29,778 nt of DNA from a bacterium (GCA_020849855.1 JADZFO010000019.1:1-29778), one strand, 5' to 3'; shown: positions 14,920-23,466, counted from the stretch's first letter. Notes: generated from the sequence alone by a model not told the origin. Translations and numbers: made by a program.

Positions 14920-16218
14920 ATGCACAGCAAGCGCGGCTCCCACGCCAGCAACGCACAGAGCTCGGCGGAGAGCCGCGCTGTGCTTTCCGCCGCCGGCCCG
15001 GCGCACCCCGGCCGTCCGGCCCGCCGCATCCTGAGCTGGCTGCGGCCCTCTGCCCTGCTGCCCATCCTGCTTGCCCCGGCCGTGCCTTATGGCGGCCAGG
15101 CCGCCATTGAGGGCGTGCTGATGAAGGGCAAGGCGCACGCCGCCCTGGCCATGCGCCGCCGCAGCGGCCGCATCGAGCTGCTGGAGCGCGAGGTGATCAG
15201 CCGCTTCCCCGGCCTGGTCAATGTGCCCTTCGTCCGCGGCACACTGATCCTGGTGGACATGATGCTGCTGGGCATGTGGGCCCTGCGCGAAAGCGGCAAG
15301 CGTTATGAGATCGACATGACAGCCGCCGAGGAAGAGAGACTGCTGCAAAAGCGCGCCGCGGAAGGCGACGCCGACGCGAAGGCCCAGCTTGAACGCAACC
15401 AGGCCAGCGCCGAGGCCGCGCTGCAGGAGCCGCCCGCCGCGGCGGAAAGCCCGGAGCGCGAAGGCGCCGTGGTGAAGCAGCAGTTCACGCCCGGCGAGAT
15501 CGCCATGCTGGTGATCAGCCTGGCGATCAGCCTGACGATGTTCAAAGTCCTGCCGGCCATCGCCGCCACATATATCAGCGGCTGGCTCGGCATTGCCGGC
15601 ATCGTGGCGCACAAGGCCCGCCTGGGCTTTGAGGTGGGCTACAGCGCCGACCCCAGCTTCAGCCTGCAGCTCATCGTCAACACCATTGAGGGCCTGATCA
15701 AGTTCGGCATCTTTGTGGGCTATGTCTGGCTGATCGGCCGGATGGCGGATGTGAAGCGCCTCTTTGAGTACCACGGCGCGGAGCACATCGTGATCAACGC
15801 CTATGAGGACGACCCGAAGAACCAGGACATGAAGTTCATCCAGAGCCATGGCGTGGCGCACCCGCGCTGCGGCACGAGCTTCATCGCGATCATGATCCTG
15901 CTGAGCATCCTGCTCTTCACCGTGATTGACTGGGCCGTGGTGACTTACCTGCCGCAGTTCACCGACCCTGTGCGCAACATCCCCTGGTGGTATATCCGCT
16001 GGCCCCTGCGCATCATCGGCGTAATCCCGCTCAGCGGCATCAGCTTTGAGGTGATCCGCTCGGCCTTCCGCTACTTCGGCAACCCCCTGGTGCGCCCCCT
16101 GCTGAAGTTCGGCATGCTCTTCCAGGTGCTGACGGTCCGCCGTCCCTCCGACGACCAGGTGGAGGTCAGCCTGACTTCCTTCAACCGGGTGCGCGAGCTG
16201 ACGGAAGGGAATAGTTAA
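14920..16218 (+). CDS. yqhQ: DUF1385 membrane protein, YqhQ family
   Basis: A 432-residue integral membrane protein of unknown biochemical role. Family hallmarks are GGQAAIEGVLMKG (58-70), EYHGAEHIVINAYE (283-296) and HPRCGTSF (314-321). There are about four membrane spans in the second half, including 194-215 and around 320-345. It is longer than the usual 300 or so residues: it has a basic N-terminal extension of about 50 residues and a charged Ala/Glu-rich insert (about 130-188) between the first membrane-associated segment and the next. It starts at ATG 14920 with GGAAGG upstream. It lies between rpmE and prfA, the usual neighbourhood of this family. Its stop codon is inside the first copy of a 7-bp periodic array. 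Confidence 0.92.
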   Translation: MHSKRGSHASNAQSSAESRAVLSAAGPAHPGRPARRILSWLRPSALLPILLAPAVPYGGQAAIEGVLMKGKAHAALAMRRRSGRIELLEREVISRFPGLVNVPFVRGTLILVDMMLLGMWALRESGKRYEIDMTAAEEERLLQKRAAEGDADAKAQLERNQASAEAALQEPPAAAESPEREGAVVKQQFTPGEIAMLVISLAISLTMFKVLPAIAATYISGWLGIAGIVAHKARLGFEVGYSADPSFSLQLIVNTIEGLIKFGIFVGYVWLIGRMADVKRLFEYHGAEHIVINAYEDDPKNQDMKFIQSHGVAHPRCGTSFIAIMILLSILLFTVIDWAVVTYLPQFTDPVRNIPWWYIRWPLRIIGVIPLSGISFEVIRSAFRYFGNPLVRPLLKFGMLFQVLTVRRPSDDQVEVSLTSFNRVRELTEGNS

Positions 16219-16269
16219 CGGTTAACAGCTAGCAGTTAACAGTTGAGAACTGAGATCTGAGAAAAGAGA
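16214..16269. repeat. Period-7 array, eight units, GTTAACA type
   Basis: Read in steps of seven from 16214: gttaacg, gttaaca, gctagca, gttaaca, gttgaga, actgaga, tctgaga, aaagaga. The period is kept over eight units while the unit itself drifts from GTTAACA to xCTGAGA. It overlaps the last codons of yqhQ and ends just before the four-helix-bundle gene. Confidence 0.8.
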
Positions 16270-16273
16270 CGGG

Positions 16274-16639
16274 GTGAGTGTCTTGACTGAGAATCAGCAC
16301 TTTAAGGATCTCATTGTCTGGCAGAAGTCCATTATGCTGGTCAAGCACATCCACCAGGCAAGCTCACACTGGCCCCGAGAAGAGATGTATGGACTGACCA
16401 GTCAGGCGAGAAGAGCCGCGTGCTCGATCCCTGCCAACATCGCTGAAGGGCACGGCCGCTATTCTCCAAAGGAGTTCGCCAGATTTCTGATGATTGCCCA
16501 TGGCTCATTGATGGAGCTCGAGACTCTGCTGCATATTGCCAAGGAACTGGGCTTTCTCGGCCTGGAGCAGCTGGAAACCCTCGAAGCGCAGGTCCGCGAG
16601 ATTGGCAGAATGCTCAATGGACTGCTACGCAGCCTCTAA
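16274..16639 (+). CDS. Four-helix-bundle (S23 / 23S intervening-sequence) protein
   Basis: A 121-residue all-helical protein of the S23 family. Blocks seen are FKDLIVWQKSIMLVK (10-24), YGLTSQARRAACSIPANIAEGHGR (39-62) and EFARFLMIAHGSLMELETLL (67-86). The family was first noted inside intervening sequences of 23S rRNA and is common as scattered solo genes; its molecular role is not settled. The start is GTG 16274; TTG 16283 is an alternative with GGGGTGAG ahead. The gene is bracketed by two 7-bp periodic arrays of related units (16214-16269 and 16681-16743). It interrupts the usual yqhQ-prfA neighbourhood, which suggests it arrived as a small mobile unit together with the arrays. Confidence 0.88.
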   Translation: MSVLTENQHFKDLIVWQKSIMLVKHIHQASSHWPREEMYGLTSQARRAACSIPANIAEGHGRYSPKEFARFLMIAHGSLMELETLLHIAKELGFLGLEQLETLEAQVREIGRMLNGLLRSL

Positions 16640-16680
16640 GCCAGGTCTTGATCATGAGATTCAGATTGGAACTTTGTGCT

Positions 16681-16743
16681 GCCGACTGGTAACTGCTAAC
16701 TGGTAACTGTTAACAGCTAACTGCCAACTGGTAACCGGTAGAG
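16681..16743. repeat. Period-7 array, nine units, GGTAACT type
   Basis: Units from 16681: gccgact, ggtaact, gctaact, ggtaact, gttaaca, gctaact, gccaact, ggtaacc, ggtagag. Period 7 is exact over 63 bp. It ends 19 bp before the start of prfA and is related in unit sequence to the array at 16214. Confidence 0.82.
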
Positions 16744-16762
16744 CTTATAATCTCCAACTCCC

Positions 16763-17827
16763 ATGTGGGACAAGCTGAAAGCAATTGAGGAGCGCTATCA
16801 GGCGCTGCAGGAAGAGATGGCCTCGCCCGAGGCGGCCGTCGACCCTGCGCGCATCGCCCAGCTGGGCCGCGACAGCGCGGAGCTTGAAGAGATCGTCGGC
16901 CCTTACCAGCAGGCGCTGCAGGTGAAGGAGCGCCTGGAGCAGAGCCGCGAGGAGCTGCGCGAGGCCAATGACGAAGAGCTGCGCGAGATGCTCAAGCTGG
17001 ACATCGCCGAGCTGGAACCCCGGCTGGAGGAGATGGAGGCCGAGCTCAGGCGCCTGATCGCCCCGCGCGACCCCGCCGACGCCAAGGACTGCATCCTGGA
17101 AGTCCGCGCCGGTGCCGGCGGCGACGAGGCCAGCCTCTTCGCCTCTGAGCTCTTGCAGATGTACATGAACTTCGCCCGGACCAAGGGCTGGAGCTGCGAG
17201 CTGATCGACGAGACCGAGAGCGGCCTGAAGGGCATCAAGGAAGCGGTGATGGAAGTCCGCGGCCGCGGCGCCTATGGCTGGCTGAAGTTCGAAAGCGGCG
17301 TCCACCGCGTCCAGCGCGTGCCGGCCACAGAGAGCGCCGGGCGCATCCACACCAGCACCGCCACCGTGGCCGTGCTGCCGGTCGTGGAAGAGGTCGACGT
17401 CGAGATCAAGGACTCCGAGGTGCGCGTCGACGTCTACCGCTCCAGCGGCGCCGGCGGCCAGCACGTGAACAAGACCAGCTCGGCAATCCGCCTGACCCAC
17501 CTGCCCACCGGCCTGGTGGTGACCTGTCAGGACGAACGCAGCCAGCTGCAGAACAAGGAAAAGGCCTTCAAGGTGCTGCGCGCGCGGCTTTATGAGCAGC
17601 AGCAGCAGCAGATCAATGCGGCCCAGGCCTCGGAGCGCCGCTCCCTGGTGGGCAGCGGCGACCGCAGCGAGAAGATCCGCACCTATAACTTCCCCGACGG
17701 GCGCATAACCGACCACCGCATCGGCATGAAGGTCTACAATGTGGAAGGCTTCCTGGGTGGCGACATCGGCGACATGCTGCAGGCCCTGCGCACCCATGAT
17801 GAAGGAGAGCGGCTATCCAGATTGTAG
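16763..17827 (+). CDS. prfA: Peptide chain release factor 1
   Basis: This is 354 residues, the normal size for RF1. The GGQ tripeptide that triggers peptide release is at 231-233 ([15 protein letters not shown]). The codon-recognition tripeptide is PAT at 187-189 within [11 protein letters not shown], which marks RF1 (UAA/UAG) rather than RF2 (SPF). The N-terminal coiled region (1-100) is the usual domain 1. ATG 16763 has no strong Shine-Dalgarno because the period-7 array ends just upstream. The gene is directly followed by prmC, whose product methylates the GGQ glutamine. Confidence 0.97.
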   Translation: MWDKLKAIEERYQALQEEMASPEAAVDPARIAQLGRDSAELEEIVGPYQQALQVKERLEQSREELREANDEELREMLKLDIAELEPRLEEMEAELRRLIAPRDPADAKDCILEVRAGAGGDEASLFASELLQMYMNFARTKGWSCELIDETESGLKGIKEAVMEVRGRGAYGWLKFESGVHRVQRVPATESAGRIHTSTATVAVLPVVEEVDVEIKDSEVRVDVYRSSGAGGQHVNKTSSAIRLTHLPTGLVVTCQDERSQLQNKEKAFKVLRARLYEQQQQQINAAQASERRSLVGSGDRSEKIRTYNFPDGRITDHRIGMKVYNVEGFLGGDIGDMLQALRTHDEGERLSRL

Positions 17828-17871
17828 AGCTATATACGCAGCTTAAGCAGCGCCTGAGCAGCTTCAGCGAT

Positions 17872-18708
17872 GTGGTGGATGCCAAGGCCGAAGCCGACCT
17901 GATCTTCCGCCACAAGCTGGGCCTCAGCCCGGCCGAGCGCCTGCAGTTTGGCCGCGGCGAAGTGGCGGATGGCGCGGCGGCCGGCATTGAAGAAGTGCTG
18001 GAGCAGCGCGCCGGCGGGCTGCCCCTGGCCTACTGCACCGGCCGCGCCGAGTTCTGCGGCCACAGCTTTGTGGTCAACCCGGATGTGCTGATCCCGCGCC
18101 CCGAGACCGAGCTGCTGGTTGAGCGCGGCGCGCAGTGGCTGGAAGACCAGCTCCTGCGCCGTTTCAACCGCGACAAGGTCCTGGCCGACGGCCAGCCCAG
18201 CCTGCTGGACCTGGGCTGCGGCTCGGGGGCCATCGGCATCAGCCTGGCCCTGCGCTTCCCCACTTTGCGCGTGGTGCTGGCCGACGTTTCCGAGCCTGCC
18301 CTGGCAGTGGCTGAGGAGAACGCGCGCCGGCTGGGCGTGTTGGAGCGCTGCCAGTTCCGCTCCGGCGACTGGTTCGCCTGGGCCCGCCGCCGCGAACGTT
18401 TTGAGCTGATCCTCTGCAACCCGCCTTATGTGACGCGCCGCGACGACCCGCGCCTGGCGGCCAGCGTGCGCGAGCATGAACCCAGCATCGCGCTCTTCCT
18501 GGATGAGGAGCCCGAGGAGTTCTTTTTCCGCCTGGCCCGCAAGGCGGTCAGCCACCTGGGCTCCGGCGGCCTGTTTGCCGTCGAGGTGGGCTATGACACC
18601 GCCTGGCCCGCGCGCTGCGCCTTCGACCGTGTGCACAGCCTGCAGCGCGGCAAGGGCATCCATGACTTCTCGGGCATTGAGCGCGTGATCTGGGGCATCC
18701 GCAAGTAG
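17872..18708 (+). CDS. prmC: Release factor glutamine N5-methyltransferase
   Basis: A Rossmann-fold SAM-dependent methyltransferase of 278 residues from GTG 17872. The SAM loop LLDLGCGSGAIG is at 111-122 and the catalytic NPPY at 183-186; LIPRPETELLVE precedes them as in HemK/PrmC. It methylates the glutamine of the GGQ motif in RF1 and RF2. The frame continues upstream of the GTG without stop to 17803 and encodes about 20 more residues ([17 protein letters not shown]) that fit the N-terminal helix of the family. No ATG, GTG or TTG occurs there. A good AAGGAG (17802-17807) lies 7 nt before an ATC (17815), so the true start may be a rare ATC or ATT (17821) overlapping prfA. The annotated GTG is the conservative choice. 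Confidence 0.93.
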   Translation: MVDAKAEADLIFRHKLGLSPAERLQFGRGEVADGAAAGIEEVLEQRAGGLPLAYCTGRAEFCGHSFVVNPDVLIPRPETELLVERGAQWLEDQLLRRFNRDKVLADGQPSLLDLGCGSGAIGISLALRFPTLRVVLADVSEPALAVAEENARRLGVLERCQFRSGDWFAWARRRERFELILCNPPYVTRRDDPRLAASVREHEPSIALFLDEEPEEFFFRLARKAVSHLGSGGLFAVEVGYDTAWPARCAFDRVHSLQRGKGIHDFSGIERVIWGIRK

Positions 18709-18715
18709 AAGCGGA

Positions 18716-18771
18716 AGGCTTAAGGCACAAGGCTCAAGGCACAAGGCTCAATAGACAAAAGACAAAGCTCA
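18716..18771. repeat. Period-7 array, eight units, AGGCACA/AGGCTCA type
   Basis: Units from 18716: aggctta, aggcaca, aggctca, aggcaca, aggctca, atagaca, aaagaca, aagctca. It begins 8 bp after the prmC stop. The period matches the arrays at 16214 and 16681 but the unit sequence is different. Confidence 0.82.
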
Positions 18772-18892
18772 TCTTCTGCGGCTCAGGGAGCAGTTGCACA
18801 TTTTGCCCAGCCGTGGACATCAGCACCTGACTTGCGTGTATTCCCTGCTTTGCCCCTGCAGTCTTTCGCGCGCGTTCTTATCCAAACCGGCA

Positions 18893-18933
18893 CGCAAAGG
18901 AAAGGGCTGCCCCGCCGAAGCGCGAGCAGCCCT
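18893..18933 (-). terminator. Rho-independent terminator of the dockerin lipoprotein gene
   Basis: On the minus strand an 8-bp perfect stem AGGGCTGC/GCAGCCCT (arms 18926-18933 and 18903-18910) is followed by TTTCCTTT. It lies 27 bp beyond the stop codon of the gene at 18960. Confidence 0.75.
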
Positions 18934-18959
18934 AATAGCCTCAGACTGGAACGGCCGCT

Positions 18960-21900
18960 TTAGGGCAGGCCGCTGGTAACCGTCAGACGCTTGGTCGCAC
19001 CGAAGCTGTAGGCAGCCACCGGGTTGGCGTTGTAGTCGAGATACACGTCGTAGGTCTGGCCGGGGATAAGCTGGCCCGGACCGATGCCATCGAAGAAATC
19101 GAAGCTGTTCATGACGTGCATGCCGAGGTAGTCGCCCTCGTCGGTGATGCCGGTCAGCTGCAGGTTCATCTTCATCTTCATGTTCTGGGCGGACTCAGTG
19201 TTCTCCAGATACAGGTAGACGTTCGGGTTGGCATCGTCCTCATAGTTGAAGACCCAGCCACCGCTGAACTGCGCGAAGATGACATCCGGCGTCGGAGTGC
19301 CGACCGTGTTGCCCTCGACGGACTTGTCCGCGAAGCTGATCGAGCTCTTGGCCAGCTGGCCGGTACGGTTGTAGGCGTTGACGCCCCAGTCCACACCCAC
19401 CAGCGGGGAAATGAAGCCGCCCAGCGCTGTCTTGGTAAAGGTACCCTGACCAACGGCAGAAGTATCCTGGTTGAAGAACTTGAAGCCGAAGGTCACGGTG
19501 CCCTCAAGGTCGCCAACGGGGCGGATGGCGGCGATGTCGATCACGATGCGGCCCGGCTCGGTGTAGCTGGCGACGGTCGTGAACTGGCCTTCCAGGTTCG
19601 CCGGATCGTTAAAGGTGATGCCTTCCGCGTCGCTGCCTTCAATCATGAAGCACTTCGGGAAGGTACCCTGGCCCTGCTGGAAGGTGATGAAGAACTCATC
19701 GCCATCCTTGATCACGTCGTTGTAGCCTTCAGGGTTCACCGGGTCGACAGTGCCCTCGGCCAGGTTGATCTGGATGCGGTCATCGCGGCGGATCTTGCCG
19801 TTGTTCCAGTAGACCTGGATGAAGTTCGGGCCGCCCTGGGCGACGTTCGCCACGGCGTCCGGAACCACGATCAGGTCCTGGGCCGGCGGCGGAGGCGCGG
19901 TTTCCAGCGCGGTGCCGTCACCCATCTTGTTCAGCGACGACCACACGGAAGTGTTGTTGTAGCGGAACACATAGAACTTGCCCGGGCTTAGCTGCACGCC
20001 CGGAACCACGACGTCGCAGCTGAAGATGCCGCCGCCGCGGTCGATGACGTTGAACTCGCCTCCGTCCAGGGGGTTGACCGACTCATCATTGAAGGTGAAG
20101 TCGATCACCGGAATCCAGCAACCGTCCGGGTCGTCGCCCTCGCAAAGCTGCAGCTGGGTCTGGGTCACATCCAGCGGCGGGCCGGGGGTGCCCCAGGTGA
20201 GCAGCATGGACAGCGGGGAGTCGATCTGCAGAGTCAGCTCGGTGATGGGGTCGACGCCGTTGGTGGGTGGACCCAGCACAACCGCGGTCGGGTCCACCTC
20301 AACATCGAAGCTGGAGTTCAGCACGATGTCGACCGGGACGGAGACCTTTAGATCAGCCGTGTTCGGGTAGGTACCCGCGTTGGGCATGGTGATCACGGCC
20401 AGGCCCTCGGGGTTGGCGGTGTCGCTCTCCGGGTCGTCATCCGGGAAGACGATGCCGGCGCCCGGGTTGCCCGTGATCGGCGAGGGGTTGGCGAAGTTGA
20501 TCCAGGTGCAGTTGTCATCGGCGGTACGCAGGCCGGCAGCGCCGCCCAGCGTGAAGTTCCAGCTGGTGTTGGAGACCGCCGCGGCAAAGGCCTGGTCGTA
20601 GTCCGCCTGCTCCATGTCCGCGTTCGCGAAGGCGGTGTCGTTATCGTCAATCACCGGGCCCTCGAAATCGCCGGTGCCCTCGGAGCTGGTCCAGGTACCG
20701 GAGATCGAAGACAGGGCGAAGGTGTAACCGCCGTTGGCGATCACGCTGCCCTGGGCGTTGGCGTTGTCAATGATGACCTCGTTGGAAGAGCCGTCAACAA
20801 CACTGACCTTGAAGTTGGTGATGTTGAGGTTGCCGGCTCCTCCGCCGCCGCCGCCGGGGATCTCGACCTCAATCGAGGCCGGAGCGCCGTCCAGCACCGC
20901 GGTGCCGCTGCCGACCGCACGCTTGGGGGTCACGAAGATGAAGACACTGCCGTCCGTATTGGTATCAGCAGCGTTCATCTCCGCCACGGTCAGCTCAGCG
21001 CCGTTGCCGTCGCCCATGGCGTAGGTCCAGAAGTCCACAGCCTGCTTCAGCGGGCCGGGGGTGGCATTGTTCTTGTCCGTGGCAGCCTGCTTGGTCGTCG
21101 CGAAATCGATGCTCTCGATCTCGGTGGGCGTGCCGCTGCCGGAGTCGGCGATGCCGATGGAGTAGCTGTCCGTCTGCTCCAGGTAGTGGAAGCCGATGGT
21201 GGACAGGTCGGAGGCCTTGACGAAGTCGTCATCGTTGAAATCAGCAGGCAGGCCGGACCAGTTGGTCGAAACCTGCTTGTTGAAGTGGATACCGATGGTC
21301 GACAGGTCGTTGACGTTCACACGGCCGTTCATGTCACCGTCGCCGCGAGCCCAGCAGTTGGTGAACTCGATGCTGGCAGTGGTGCCTTCGGTAACCGTGC
21401 TGAGGTTCGCCAGGCTCTGATGCGTCGTGCCAACACCCAGGGTGTTGCGGTAGACGTCGCCGCTGGCGGACACGCTGCGCATGGCGCCGCGCTCAAAATA
21501 GACAGTCGCGAAGCGGCCCTCCAGGTTGGCCGGACCGTTGCCGGTGGCCGCCTGGCCGATGCCGGCCACGCCGGGATAGCTCAGGTAGGATGCCTCGATC
21601 GCGCCAGCTTCGCCGCCAATAAGGTCGTCGATCTGGGCGCGGACCGGGTGAACCTGGGCGGCGTCGTAACGCACATCCAGGCAGACGCTGCTGGTGTTCA
21701 CGTCATCCTTGACCGAAATCACCAGTGCCTGCTGGCCGTTGGCCTCTTCCAGCTTCAGCGAAATGGTGTCATTCAGGCTGGAATCGTAGGTCCCGGTATC
21801 CGCTGCATAGCGGAAGACCTCGAAGCCGCCTATCCTGACGCCCGAGCTGTTGTGCTGGATGTCCTGTGCGTTGATGTTGCCGACGTTGCTGGTTCCGCAA

Positions 21901-21962
21901 CTCGCCAACACAAGCAGCAGGATGAGACCGAGCCAGCCCGTTGAACGAAGGCTGATCTTCAT
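18960..21962 (-). CDS. Large lipoprotein with cohesin-like region and type I dockerin
   Basis: This is 1000 residues from ATG 21962, with AGGAG 5 nt upstream; the ATG at 22016 is rejected because it would add an unneeded 18-residue extension. The signal peptide ends LVLASC, with Cys22 lipidated, followed by GTSNVGN. Residues about 77-160 resemble a cohesin-type beta-sandwich (ALVISVKD, VCLDVRYDAAQVHP, NLEGRFATVYFERG). Residues 205-262 form a type I dockerin with two calcium loops: DGDMNGRVNVNDLSTIGIHF and DFNDDDFVKASDLSTIGFHY. The remaining 740 residues are Gly/Asn/Asp-rich with Ig-like beta character and no enzyme motif that I recognise. Dockerins bind cohesins through calcium, so this protein could assemble with cohesin-like lipoproteins such as the neighbour at 22145. 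A terminator follows the gene. Confidence 0.88.
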   Translation of the reverse strand: MKISLRSTGWLGLILLLVLASCGTSNVGNINAQDIQHNSSGVRIGGFEVFRYAADTGTYDSSLNDTISLKLEEANGQQALVISVKDDVNTSSVCLDVRYDAAQVHPVRAQIDDLIGGEAGAIEASYLSYPGVAGIGQAATGNGPANLEGRFATVYFERGAMRSVSASGDVYRNTLGVGTTHQSLANLSTVTEGTTASIEFTNCWARGDGDMNGRVNVNDLSTIGIHFNKQVSTNWSGLPADFNDDDFVKASDLSTIGFHYLEQTDSYSIGIADSGSGTPTEIESIDFATTKQAATDKNNATPGPLKQAVDFWTYAMGDGNGAELTVAEMNAADTNTDGSVFIFVTPKRAVGSGTAVLDGAPASIEVEIPGGGGGGAGNLNITNFKVSVVDGSSNEVIIDNANAQGSVIANGGYTFALSSISGTWTSSEGTGDFEGPVIDDNDTAFANADMEQADYDQAFAAAVSNTSWNFTLGGAAGLRTADDNCTWINFANPSPITGNPGAGIVFPDDDPESDTANPEGLAVITMPNAGTYPNTADLKVSVPVDIVLNSSFDVEVDPTAVVLGPPTNGVDPITELTLQIDSPLSMLLTWGTPGPPLDVTQTQLQLCEGDDPDGCWIPVIDFTFNDESVNPLDGGEFNVIDRGGGIFSCDVVVPGVQLSPGKFYVFRYNNTSVWSSLNKMGDGTALETAPPPPAQDLIVVPDAVANVAQGGPNFIQVYWNNGKIRRDDRIQINLAEGTVDPVNPEGYNDVIKDGDEFFITFQQGQGTFPKCFMIEGSDAEGITFNDPANLEGQFTTVASYTEPGRIVIDIAAIRPVGDLEGTVTFGFKFFNQDTSAVGQGTFTKTALGGFISPLVGVDWGVNAYNRTGQLAKSSISFADKSVEGNTVGTPTPDVIFAQFSGGWVFNYEDDANPNVYLYLENTESAQNMKMKMNLQLTGITDEGDYLGMHVMNSFDFFDGIGPGQLIPGQTYDVYLDYNANPVAAYSFGATKRLTVTSGLP

Positions 21963-22060
21963 CGCCTCTCCTCTCCTCGCGTTGAGATTACTGGTATTCA
22001 TCGTCACTTGCAGCAATTCCTGCTGCCTGTTTGCTGAGAGATTGGGCCTGATATGACCAA

Positions 22061-22093
22061 GCCCGGCCCGGAAGAGACGCTTCCGGACCGGGC
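22061..22093 (-). terminator. Strong hairpin terminator after the 22145 lipoprotein gene
   Basis: Fourteen-base arms (22061-22074 and 22080-22093, GCCCGGCCCGGAAG with one mismatch) enclose a 5-nt loop. The U-tract after it on the minus strand is weak (TTGGTCAT), so termination may be partial. It separates this gene from the dockerin lipoprotein gene that begins at 21962. Confidence 0.65.
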
Positions 22094-22144
22094 CTGGTTC
22101 CGTTACCTGTTAGCTCTTGTCAAGCCAGTACTCCGGCTGCCAGC

Positions 22145-23386
22145 TTAGCTGACAGTGACGGTGTTCTGGGTGACGGCGTTGTTGCTGATGTCGCCCCACT
22201 GGAAGACGGCCTGGCTGCCATCCTGGTAGTAGGTGCGGTTGACCTCGTCGAAGAGCAGGAAGTCGAGCTTGTAGCTACCGGCAGCGCTGAACTCCAGGTT
22301 GAAGTTAAACAGGATGCCAGCAGTACCAGCCGGGGCGTCGCTGCCGCCGAGCGGGGTGATGTTGAAGTCGATCGCGCTGCTGCCCGTGAACGGAGCCGGC
22401 AGAGCGGTGTCAGGAACCAGCAGGTTGTCGCCGACGCCGAGGAAGCCCGCGGCCGGGTTAACCGTGCTCCAGATACCGTCAACAGTCTCCTGGTCCTTGT
22501 CCTCGACCGGGTTGAGGCCCGGATCGCCGGCGACCGGAGCACCGTAGTCATAGCTGTTGCCAGCGTAGTCGCAGCCCGTCGGGAACACAACCGAAACGCC
22601 GGTCATGAACTGGAAGGGGTTGGCGACGGGGCCGGTGGCCACGACGATCTTGACGGTGTCAGAGGTGGTCGCGCTGGTGGCCAGCGGAATGGCGCCCAGG
22701 GCGTCGTTCGGCAGGACCAGCGGAGCGATGGTGATGGTGCCGGAGGTATCGGTATCGGTACCGCCGTTGCCGTCATCAGCAGTGAAGGTGGCAGTACCAG
22801 TCGCGCCGGCGAAGACATCGCTGGCGGAGAAGGTAAAGTCACCGCTGCCGCTACGGTTGGCCGGAGTACCCTGCAGGCCGCCAGTGGCGCTGTCCAGGGT
22901 CACGGTCACGGTATCGCCATCCGGATCGCTCACGGTGACCGTCACAACATTGGCGGCAACCGTGATGCTATCGATGCTCGGGGCAGCATTGCGGGTCGCG
23001 CCGACGTTGAAGGTCAGCGTGGAAGCGCGGCCAGCGATGCCGGTGCTGTCAGTCACCACCGCGGTAGCGGTGAAGGACTGGGCAGCAGCCAGGTCAACAA
23101 GGGTAACCGTCGTGCTGAAGGGGCTGGTAGCCGGGGCATCAGAAACGTTCGGAACCGCAGCACCACCGAAGTCGATGTCGATGGTGTAGGGACCCGTACC
23201 ATTCTGGAACGCAACCGTGAAGGTGGCGTTCTCATTGCCGAAGAGACCAGCCGGATCCGCCGGGGTCACCGTGAACGAAGTGATCTGCGGCCCAAAGGTC
23301 GGCAGGTCGCCACCAACGTTCAGTGTGTCGCAGCCCGTGAACAGGATTCCCAGTCCGAGAGCCGCCAGTGCAACGAGTTTCCTCAC
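22145..23386 (-). CDS. Ig/cohesin-like family lipoprotein, isolated highly expressed copy
   Basis: This is 413 residues from GTG 23386, with GGAGG 6 nt upstream. The signal peptide ends FTGC (Cys19), followed by DTLNVGG. Ig-like repeat 1 spans about 33-128 and repeat 2 about 135-222, with VTVSDPDGDTVTVTLDSATGG. The C-terminal module (228-413) contains NPFQFMTGVSVVFPTGC (256-272), DGIW (303-306), GDNLLVPDT (319-327), IDFNITPLGG (339-348), SYKLDFLLFDEVNRTYY (371-387) and QWGDISN (396-402). It has its own promoter (TTGCGT-17-TATACT) and terminator and codon use biased towards GGC, GTC and ACC, so it is probably abundant. It stands directly upstream of the dockerin lipoprotein. Role unknown; an envelope-anchored binding or structural protein is inferred. 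Confidence 0.9.
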   Translation of the reverse strand: MRKLVALAALGLGILFTGCDTLNVGGDLPTFGPQITSFTVTPADPAGLFGNENATFTVAFQNGTGPYTIDIDFGGAAVPNVSDAPATSPFSTTVTLVDLAAAQSFTATAVVTDSTGIAGRASTLTFNVGATRNAAPSIDSITVAANVVTVTVSDPDGDTVTVTLDSATGGLQGTPANRSGSGDFTFSASDVFAGATGTATFTADDGNGGTDTDTSGTITIAPLVLPNDALGAIPLATSATTSDTVKIVVATGPVANPFQFMTGVSVVFPTGCDYAGNSYDYGAPVAGDPGLNPVEDKDQETVDGIWSTVNPAAGFLGVGDNLLVPDTALPAPFTGSSAIDFNITPLGGSDAPAGTAGILFNFNLEFSAAGSYKLDFLLFDEVNRTYYQDGSQAVFQWGDISNNAVTQNTVTVS

Positions 23387-23437
23387 AACTTTCCTCCTTA
23401 CCTAACCAGGTATTGGAACAAGGGTTCGAGTCGAGCA

Positions 23438-23466
23438 AGTATATACCATACATAATGGAAACGCAA
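23438..23466 (-). promoter_or_regulatory. Sigma70-type promoter of the 22145 lipoprotein gene
   Basis: On the minus strand TTGCGT (23461-23466), 17 nt, then TATACT (23438-23443). The start site would be about 45 nt upstream of the GTG start codon. Confidence 0.75.
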
